From NCBI GenBank assembly GCA_937982515.1, contig CALJMB010000242.1, forward strand, positions 1 through 13,431: DNA of 13,431 nt, read 5' to 3'. This document shows positions 6,805-13,431 of the stretch, in pieces (positions within the stretch are counted from its first letter, which is position 1; the number at the start of each line of letters is the position of its first letter). A program made the translations under genes and the position numbers. Below the pieces are notes generated by a model. The model was not told where the DNA came from, did not search any database, and saw nothing but the letters and a program-made list of their open reading frames with translations. This DNA is from an uncultured Balneolaceae bacterium (GTDB lineage: Bacteria > Bacteroidota > Rhodothermia > Balneolales > Balneolaceae).

Positions 6805-6844
6805 AAAACCAAGCTTGCAATTAAGCAAAAGCCAGCTTGGTTTT
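6805..6844 (-). terminator. Probable transcription terminator of the T9SS protein gene
   Basis: A perfect 11-bp stem, AAAACCAAGCT (6805-6815) with AGCTTGGTTTT (6834-6844), and an 18-nt loop, 27 bp past the stop codon. On the minus strand the descending arm ends GGTTTT. On the plus strand the stem is followed by TTTTTG, so it could work in both directions. The U-run is short and partly inside the stem, hence moderate confidence. Confidence 0.45.
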
Positions 6845-6870
6845 TGAGGGAACAGCCTGCACGGGCCTAT

Positions 6871-9800
6871 TTACTTAACAATGGTCAATTTCTTCACGAT
6901 GGTCTTTTCATCTGTTGACAGACGGTAAAAGTAAACGCCGCCGGATACCCGGTTCGCATGCCAGGGGATAGGATGGGAACCGGCCGGATAAGACTCATTG
7001 CGCAGGAGAGTAGCCACTTTTTGCCCCAGAATATTAAACACCTCCAGAGTCACTTCATTTTGGATAGGTAACTCGAACGGGATCGTGGTAAATGAATGGA
7101 AGGGGTTGGGATAGTTTTGCTTTAAATTTATCTCGCCTGATATTCCGGAACCGTCCGCGCCGGGATCGATGCGCAGCAGGAATCGCGCTTCATCGGGGGC
7201 GGATTTTGCCAGAATATTATACTGCGCTCCGGATATATGTGAATTGCTTTGGTTTTCTTTCTTTCGGGCATGCAAAGTGAAAGACAATGGCTGCGAAGAG
7301 CTGTTGTTCAGATAGACGGTCTGGTTCGTCACCCGGTCAGTCAGGGAGATCTGCCAGCTGGCGGGTATGTTTTGCAGGACAGGCCAGCTCAGTGTAGCAT
7401 CTGTTTGAGTATGTTCGCCGGGGTTTCCAATTGCTGCATGGATCGGGATTTCAATAGGAGCGCCAAACCTTCGCGGCAAGGCATTAATGGAAAATCGGTT
7501 TTTTCTTTTGTCTATCGAGTATATTTCCAGATAGTTTGAGGTGCCGGGAGGTGGCTTCAGATGATAAGCATCCATAGGATCTTTACCCGTTCTATTGTTT
7601 TCTGAAAAGGTGAGAAAACAACTGGCTGTTTTACTGCCTGAGGTAAGCTTTAGTTCTATTTCAGGCCATTCGGCCGGGCGAACTTTTCCTACGAAAGATC
7701 CTCCGAAGGTTTTTGCCTTTTCGTCTACTACCAGCTTTGGATTGAGGGCATTGGCCTTTATCCAGAATGCCTGGAAAGGGGCAATCAATCCACTGCCCAG
7801 GCTTCCGGTTACTCCATTCCATGTTAAATAACTTTGCGTATCGGCATCCCAAATATAAATGGAGTGGTCAATGTTGGTCTTGGTCCAGTGGGCATGATCA
7901 TCCCAGTCTATCGTTGCTCCGAAAGGATTGCCCGCCAGGTTCCAGCCGGTATCGGCTTCGGGGGTATAGGTGACGTTGAGATCTACAGATCCTGTCGAAT
8001 GCTCAAACTCTTGCCCCTGTACTACCAGGGTATCGGGAAGAGGGTTATTATATCGGTTGTCTGAGGCAACATCTCCAAAGAAGTAGACATGAAGCCCCCG
8101 TCCGGCAGAGAGATTTGTTGCTGCGCTCTGGGGCGCTCTCCAGCGCTGGTTGTCTGTACCGGGGTAGGACTCATCATAATAAAAAACATTAGGCTGCAGC
8201 GTATCGCCCGGCAGGCTGCCCGTACTATAGAAGGCGCCGGCGTATCCCTGGGTGATAACCTGCTTCAATAAGCCGCCATAATCGGTACTGACCGGAGAAC
8301 TCAGCATGCGCCAGCCCGGGGAGCCGGAAATAACCCGTTTGAAAATTAAATTCCCGCTTTGAATAGACTTCGAGTTGGCAATGAGCTCCCGGTCATTCTC
8401 AAATGTTAACGAACCGTCTGTGAGATAAAGCGTCCCGTTCACTCTCAGGTCATCCGAAGCGATAACACCGTAACTGTTGTTTATTCGGAAATCCTGCACC
8501 GTAACAGGCAACCCGTTTCCTGTATTCTGCTGAGATATTCCGCTGTATATATAATTCCCTTCGCTACTGTAATTTCTATACGAGGTTTGAATATTACCCC
8601 GGTTTGTTCCTTGTGCTGTAATACCGGATGGTGAGCCGATATCCAGTGTTCCTCCCGGCTTAAGTTCAAAAGTGCCCGCTCCCGTTATATGGAACTGGTT
8701 CAGAATCAGCGTATCGCCGGCAGCCACTTGCAAGATACCTGTGGCTTCTACAGTGAGATCATGTAATTCCGAAATATCCTGTCTGGAACCTATGGTTATG
8801 GTATGTATGTTGCCGATTATAACCTTGGCGCCGGCCCCGGCATTGGGAATGGAAGCGGCCCCGGCACCTGAGTGACTGCTAAGAGACCAGGAAGAAGGGT
8901 TATTCCAGGCCCCCGAGGTGCGGCTGTAATAGGTTTTACTGGTATTAAGGCTGAACCGATTGATGTGATTGGGCTTAATGGAATTGTATTCCAGATCGGT
9001 AACATTATTGATAACGAGGGTGTATTCTACGCCTTCCGAAAGGGGAGAGACGGTGAGCAGAATCCGGGAGGGATCGGATGCCTGACGCTGCGCATTGCTG
9101 ATGGTAACACCCTGATTGATGCTGTAGTTGTTTATATTTTCAGCGCTAGATGGTTCTATGGCTTTATTAAATAAAATCAGCACTTCTGTTGCAGAGGGAG
9201 TAGCCACTTGTGTTACAAAAGGCCGCGTGGTGTCGATAGAACCGTTTCCGTTCAGATTTCCCTGAACGTCTATCTGATCATCTCCGTTAACCTGCACCCC
9301 GGAGTTTTCACTAATAGTGGCGTCATTAATTACGGTTATATCTCCATCCGTGCTGATACTTCCATCTGTTTCAACAACAAGGTTATAAAACGTGGTAGAG
9401 CCGCTTATATACTGAATGCCCGATCCTGAAAAGATTACCGTGCTGGTATCGGGCTTGAAATTCTCATTCTGATTTATAAACGACCCGCCATTGACATAGA
9501 TAGTAGAGCCGCCTCCGTTAAACGTGCCTCCGCTGCTCATTTCTATATTACCTTCAAAAGTAAAATCTGAAGTTCCGGCATTTAAGACCCCGCCGTTTGT
9601 AACCGAAGCATCTCCACCCACGGTAAGCGTTCCGTTTTCAAAATCCAGAGAACCTCCGTTCTGGAGTGTAGCATGGCCTCCGATATTCACAGACCCGCTT
9701 CCGACCGACAGGTTGCCGTTATTTTGAAACCGGGCACTGCCATCAATATTCAGCTCTCCATTCTGTACATTCAGATAGCCGCCGCTTTCTACGGTTATAT

Positions 9801-10539
9801 CATTTGAGAAAGTAGCGGTGCCTTCTCCCATGTTCAATGTACCGTTGTCATGTAACTGTACATTTCCGTTAAAATGTATAGCCCCTGCGCCGAGGGTTAA
9901 TACGCCGCCGCTTTGTATGTCGGTCTCATGGTTAAAAATCGACAGCCCGTCATCGCCATTATATGTGCCATTGATTACGGCTATATTATTTATCTCAACT
10001 GTGGCAAACTCTGCATTAAACGTTTTGTTACTGGCCACTCTGAAGATGCCATTAACGGTTACTGTGCCTGCTCCGGCATTGAATGTACTGTTTATCGTTA
10101 AATCGACATCGGCTGTGAACGATCCGTTAGCAGCTATCTCTATCAGCACGCCGGTGTACGCCAGGTTAATGTCTCCTCCTGTGATATGTATCCCGGAATT
10201 TCCCTCGATAAACAGATTGGCGTGGTTGTTCATCGTCAAGCCGTTTGTAAGGGTGAGTGAGGCGCCTTCGGCTATCGTCACATCGCCTCCGCTGTGCCAC
10301 TGGCTCAGGGTCAGAGAAGAAATAGTGACATTCTGGGTGATGACAGGATAAGGGTTGCCTCCCTGGGGACGAATGTCAACGGAGTTGTTGCTCTGCGGTA
10401 CTCCGGATGGAGCCCAGTTTCCCGCTTTATGCCAGTCAGAATCGATGGCCCCCGTCCATGTTTTCTGTGCAAGTGCCGGGACAGAGAATAGCAGCAATAT
10501 CAGGCATAAAAGTAAATATATCCGATCCGGGGTATTCAA
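6871..10539 (-). CDS. T9SS-secreted, repeat-rich surface protein with type A sorting domain
   Basis: 1222 residues. The start is TTG at 10539 (no in-frame ATG between it and the upstream stop), giving a clean signal peptide 1-25 (LLLCLILLLFSV core, ALA|Q). Domains in order: 26-58, a W-T-G...D-W-x-x-x-x-N-W...G-V-P motif typical of the first solenoid turn in Bacteroidota surface proteins; 151-358, ten repeats of about 21 residues, G-x-L-x(4)-G-x(3)-[FIV]-x-G-x-[AI]-x-[FLV]; about 438-534, an SbsA/Big_5-like Ig domain (FNKAIEPSSAENINNYSI); 537-735, a second SGAWNNPSSW-type solenoid domain; 738-1125, beta-rich without a named family (GWNLAGNPF, FQAFWIKA); 1138-1222, a T9SS type A sorting domain with QNYPNPF, VFNILGQKVATLL and GGVYFYRLS. 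The family is exported by the Sec system then T9SS, which usually removes the C-terminal domain and anchors the protein on the surface. Probable adhesin or surface structure; ligand unknown. No catalytic motif was seen. Confidence 0.85.
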   Translation of the reverse strand: MNTPDRIYLLLCLILLLFSVPALAQKTWTGAIDSDWHKAGNWAPSGVPQSNNSVDIRPQGGNPYPVITQNVTISSLTLSQWHSGGDVTIAEGASLTLTNGLTMNNHANLFIEGNSGIHITGGDINLAYTGVLIEIAANGSFTADVDLTINSTFNAGAGTVTVNGIFRVASNKTFNAEFATVEINNIAVINGTYNGDDGLSIFNHETDIQSGGVLTLGAGAIHFNGNVQLHDNGTLNMGEGTATFSNDITVESGGYLNVQNGELNIDGSARFQNNGNLSVGSGSVNIGGHATLQNGGSLDFENGTLTVGGDASVTNGGVLNAGTSDFTFEGNIEMSSGGTFNGGGSTIYVNGGSFINQNENFKPDTSTVIFSGSGIQYISGSTTFYNLVVETDGSISTDGDITVINDATISENSGVQVNGDDQIDVQGNLNGNGSIDTTRPFVTQVATPSATEVLILFNKAIEPSSAENINNYSINQGVTISNAQRQASDPSRILLTVSPLSEGVEYTLVINNVTDLEYNSIKPNHINRFSLNTSKTYYSRTSGAWNNPSSWSLSSHSGAGAASIPNAGAGAKVIIGNIHTITIGSRQDISELHDLTVEATGILQVAAGDTLILNQFHITGAGTFELKPGGTLDIGSPSGITAQGTNRGNIQTSYRNYSSEGNYIYSGISQQNTGNGLPVTVQDFRINNSYGVIASDDLRVNGTLYLTDGSLTFENDRELIANSKSIQSGNLIFKRVISGSPGWRMLSSPVSTDYGGLLKQVITQGYAGAFYSTGSLPGDTLQPNVFYYDESYPGTDNQRWRAPQSAATNLSAGRGLHVYFFGDVASDNRYNNPLPDTLVVQGQEFEHSTGSVDLNVTYTPEADTGWNLAGNPFGATIDWDDHAHWTKTNIDHSIYIWDADTQSYLTWNGVTGSLGSGLIAPFQAFWIKANALNPKLVVDEKAKTFGGSFVGKVRPAEWPEIELKLTSGSKTASCFLTFSENNRTGKDPMDAYHLKPPPGTSNYLEIYSIDKRKNRFSINALPRRFGAPIEIPIHAAIGNPGEHTQTDATLSWPVLQNIPASWQISLTDRVTNQTVYLNNSSSQPLSFTLHARKKENQSNSHISGAQYNILAKSAPDEARFLLRIDPGADGSGISGEINLKQNYPNPFHSFTTIPFELPIQNEVTLEVFNILGQKVATLLRNESYPAGSHPIPWHANRVSGGVYFYRLSTDEKTIVKKLTIVK
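9466..10089 (-). repeat. Tandem repeats of about 21 codons (beta-solenoid) in the T9SS protein
   Basis: Encodes residues 151-358. Eight units run in strict 21-residue register from residue 191: they begin GTYN (191), GVLT (212), GTLN (233), GYLN (254), GNLS (275), GSLD (296), GVLN (317) and GTFN (338). Before them are STFN (151, 21 residues) and KTFN (172, 19 residues). The units are similar at the protein level but divergent in DNA, so this is an old expansion. Short Gly/Asn turns alternating with three beta-strands per unit suit a right-handed parallel beta-helix. Confidence 0.75.
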
Positions 10540-10903
10540 AATGTAAATGAGCAGCGATTTAAAAGTAATAGCTATAAAATAGAAACAGATATTTTATAAT
10601 AGATCTGTATAATATGAAATGGTTGTAAGCCACAATATATAAAGGCTTATCCTATAGATGAGTTAGATTATGTTAATAAAACTATGATTGGATTTCTTTA
10701 ACTTAGCCTGGCCAAAAGAGCTCCGGCAGGTCATAGCTTGCAAGTACTTTGGTATCCGGGGAAACTTTTTCAAAGGTTGGACGCCTTATACTATTCCAAT
10801 ATACTCTATGCAAACACATGCTTCTTATGGTTACAAAGAGTAACCGGCAGCCCGGGTTAATTGTGTACCGGTAACCAAACTTTAGTCTCTTATATTTAAG
10901 TAT
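10540..10903. promoter_or_regulatory. Divergent intergenic region between the T9SS gene and rfbD
   Basis: 364 bp with no gene; it should carry promoters for both sides. On the T9SS side there is an AT-rich block with the inverted repeat ACAGAT/ATCTGT (10585-10590, 10603-10608) around ATTTTATAAT, a candidate operator or promoter element. On the rfbD side there is a hairpin GGTTAC/GTAACC (10829-10834, 10840-10845) and a TATATTTA box (10891-10898), similar to the Bacteroidota -7 TAnnTTTG but only 6 nt before the ATG, which would imply a leaderless mRNA. No firm -33 element was found for either side. Confidence 0.35.
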
Positions 10904-11788
10904 ATGAACATATTACTACTCGGAGCCGGAGGACAGCTGGGGTCTGAATGGAGCAGTTATTTGCCGGCTAAAGGAAATTCTGTTCGCTATAAGGCATACG
11001 GATCATCCGATCTGGATATAACGCAGAGCGCGCGTCTTAAAAGCATTTTTGAGGCAGAAGAGCCCGACCTCGTTATAAACTGTGCCGCCTATACGAATGT
11101 AGACAAGGCAGAGGAGGAACCCGACAGAGCGCGCCTGGTAAATGCCACAGCCGTAGGCTTTCTGGCCGGCTTGTGTTCCGAATGGGGCGCCAGGCTGATC
11201 CACTATTCAACCGATTATATTTTTCCGGGGCTGAAGGAAGACCGCAAAAGACTGCCTGCCGGTTATCCGGAAGAACATCCTGCCGCACCCCTCAATATCT
11301 ATGGACAGACCAAATGGGAAGGAGAGCAGGCCATCAGAGAATCGGGTTGCAGCCACTTGATTATTCGGGTATCCTGGCTTTGCGGGAAGTATGGAAACAA
11401 CTTTATTAAGACGATGCTGCGGCTGTCTGAAGATCACTCCGTCCTCAAGGTGGTTGATGATCAGTGGGGGAGCCCCTCTTTTACGGATAACGTTGTTAAA
11501 AACTCATATAAGTTAATTGAACAAGAGGCCGAAGGTACGTATCATCTGTCCTCCGGAGGATTGATAACCTGGGCCGATTTTGCCGAAATAATCTTTCAGC
11601 TTACAGAACGACAAACAGAGGTGCAAAGAATCACCTCCGATGATTTTCCGGCTAAGGCCAGGCGGCCTCATTTCTCTAAACTCAATACGGATAAGATAGA
11701 GCAGGCTCACGGTATTGAACCGGAGGATTGGAGAACCGGATTAGAGAGATTTATTAACGAATACACAGATGAAGATTTTAGACACTGA
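10904..11788 (+). CDS. rfbD: dTDP-4-dehydrorhamnose reductase (RmlD)
   Basis: 294 residues, usual length for the family. It catalyses the last step of dTDP-L-rhamnose synthesis, NAD(P)H-dependent reduction of dTDP-4-dehydro-L-rhamnose, in the cytoplasm. Seen: Rossmann glycine motif GAGGQLG (7-13), CAAYTNVDKAE (60-70), the YSTDYIFPG strand (101-109), the catalytic Y-x-x-x-K pair in IYGQTKWEGE (Tyr133, Lys137), the DQWGSP segment (186-191) and RRPHFSKL (253-260), all characteristic of RmlD. The ATG is fixed by the MNILLLGAGGQLG opening. It overlaps rfbC by 20 nt and is the first visible gene of a plus-strand rfbDCB operon. It is preceded by the divergent intergenic region. Confidence 0.95.
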   Translation: MNILLLGAGGQLGSEWSSYLPAKGNSVRYKAYGSSDLDITQSARLKSIFEAEEPDLVINCAAYTNVDKAEEEPDRARLVNATAVGFLAGLCSEWGARLIHYSTDYIFPGLKEDRKRLPAGYPEEHPAAPLNIYGQTKWEGEQAIRESGCSHLIIRVSWLCGKYGNNFIKTMLRLSEDHSVLKVVDDQWGSPSFTDNVVKNSYKLIEQEAEGTYHLSSGGLITWADFAEIIFQLTERQTEVQRITSDDFPAKARRPHFSKLNTDKIEQAHGIEPEDWRTGLERFINEYTDEDFRH

Positions 11789-12314
11789 AATACCGGCCGT
11801 TAAACTGATAGAGCCCCTCGTCCATGGAGATGAAAGGGGGTTCTTCTACGAAAGCTATCGAAAGCAGTTATTTTTTCGTGAAGGACTGGAAATCGACTTT
11901 GTACAGGATAATGTTTCACTCTCAAAGAAAGGCACGGTAAGAGGCCTGCATTATCAAATCGATAACCGGCAGGATAAACTGGTTATGGTAATGAGGGGCC
12001 AGATCTTAGACGTTGCCGTAGACCTTCGAAGGGATTCGCCCACGTTCGGCACGTTCACCAGCAGAATTTTATCAGATACGAATAAATACCAGCTGTTTAT
12101 TCCAAAAGGCTTCGCCCACGGTTTTTCTACACTCTCAGATGAAGCTCTGGTCTACTATAAGTGCAGCGATTACTACAACCCTGATGGCGAGCGCGGGCTG
12201 AGCTGGAATGATCCCGGGCTAAATATCGACTGGCGGGTACAGGAGCCCATCATCTCTGAGAAAGATCAAAATCAGCCTTTACTAACAGAAATTCCTGATG
12301 AAGATCTGTTTTAA
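11769..12314 (+). CDS. rfbC: dTDP-4-dehydrorhamnose 3,5-epimerase (RmlC)
   Basis: 181 residues, normal for this cupin-fold epimerase, which converts dTDP-4-dehydro-6-deoxy-D-glucose to the L-rhamno isomer, the step between RmlB and RmlD. Motifs seen in order: DERGFFYESY (21-30), FVQDNVSLSKKGTVRGLHYQ (44-63) with the catalytic His61, VAVDLRRDSPTFG (82-94), IPKGFAHGFSTLSD (111-124) and the active-site Tyr region VYYKCSDYY (128-136). The start lies inside the end of rfbD (20-nt overlap), and the MKILDTEIPAVKLIEP opening matches where the family begins, so the overlap is real rather than a start error. Translation is probably coupled to rfbD. Confidence 0.95.
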   Translation: MKILDTEIPAVKLIEPLVHGDERGFFYESYRKQLFFREGLEIDFVQDNVSLSKKGTVRGLHYQIDNRQDKLVMVMRGQILDVAVDLRRDSPTFGTFTSRILSDTNKYQLFIPKGFAHGFSTLSDEALVYYKCSDYYNPDGERGLSWNDPGLNIDWRVQEPIISEKDQNQPLLTEIPDEDLF

Positions 12315-12319
12315 GGCAC

Positions 12320-12382
12320 GAAGTGAAAAGTGAAAAATCGGCGCGGCTTCACAATTCTCAATTCCTAATTCCCAATTAAACG
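12320..12382 (+). repeat. Heptamer-period array filling the rfbC-rfbB spacer
   Basis: The 63 nt before the rfbB ATG divide into nine 7-nt steps. Units with clear similarity are GAAGTGA and AAAGTGA (12320-12333) and then TTCACAA, TTCTCAA, TTCCTAA and TTCCCAA (12348-12375). The middle two units do not match either set. The second set shares the TTC-every-7 pattern with the array in subunit B (5801-5870). It occupies the position of the ribosome-binding region of rfbB and has no Shine-Dalgarno sequence. Confidence 0.6.

Positions 12383-13431
<1,049 letters not shown>

Larger units (their letters stand above)
6417..6870. other. Intergenic region upstream of the fibre cluster
   Basis: 454 bp between two codirectional minus-strand genes. 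It holds the terminator-like hairpin of the T9SS protein gene (6805-6844), the inverted-repeat pair (6548-6707) and an AT-rich stretch at 6417-6500 just upstream of subunit A that probably carries the cluster promoter. No clean -33/-7 pair could be named. Short open frames on both strands cross the repeat and have no protein character. Confidence 0.4.

Noticed and set aside
6591..6918. Short open frames on both strands across the inverted-repeat region
   Set aside because: They mirror each other over the REP-like arms and terminator hairpin and resemble no protein family.
9818..10351. 177-codon plus-strand open frame opposite the T9SS gene
   Set aside because: Antisense of the repetitive solenoid region; Pro/Ser/Leu-rich translation mirrors the Gly/Asn repeats, with no domain or start context.

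Overview
The window looks like a chromosomal segment from a member of the Bacteroidota/FCB superphylum, most likely a Balneolota- or Rhodothermota-type lineage. The clearest marker is a large secreted protein ending in a type IX secretion (T9SS) type A sorting domain of the NYPNPF...LGQKV...GGVYFYRL form. Further support comes from signal peptides followed by Gln at the predicted mature N-terminus, the lack of Shine-Dalgarno sequences, and dispersed REP-like and heptamer repeats between genes. The placement is inferred; no ribosomal or other marker gene is present.

Layout: (A) 1-387 is non-coding and holds two inverted-repeat elements of dispersed-repeat type (6-134 and 266-347). (B) 388-6416 on the minus strand is a six-gene cluster that reads as a non-canonical chaperone-usher fibre system. 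In transcription order it has a DUF4402-like subunit (6416-5913), two related subunits (5905-5252 and 5252-4719), a canonical DUF4402 subunit (4484-3954), a PapD-like periplasmic chaperone (3836-3009) and an 874-residue outer-membrane usher (3012-388). Start/stop overlaps couple two pairs, and a strong hairpin separates the canonical subunit from the chaperone-usher pair. (C) 6417-6870 is intergenic, with a 26-bp perfect inverted repeat pair around a 108-bp core and a probable terminator. (D) 6871-10539, also minus strand, encodes a 1222-residue T9SS-exported surface protein with ten repeats of about 21 residues (probable beta-solenoid), an Ig-like domain and the C-terminal sorting domain. (E) 10540-10903 is a divergent intergenic region. 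(F) 10904-13384 on the plus strand is rfbD-rfbC-rfbB, three of the four dTDP-L-rhamnose synthesis genes; rfbA is not in the window. A perfect heptamer array follows rfbB and runs off the end.

Regions B and D are two independent cell-surface export routes side by side (periplasm/usher and T9SS). Region F supplies an activated sugar for surface polysaccharide, so the neighbourhood is devoted to the cell envelope. The most unusual content is the chaperone-usher system built on DUF4402-type subunits, with no cysteine in any mature component, and the family of 7-bp-period repeats placed at gene boundaries, one of them inside the apparent 5' coding part of a subunit gene. No tRNA, rRNA, CRISPR array, transposase or integrase was seen.
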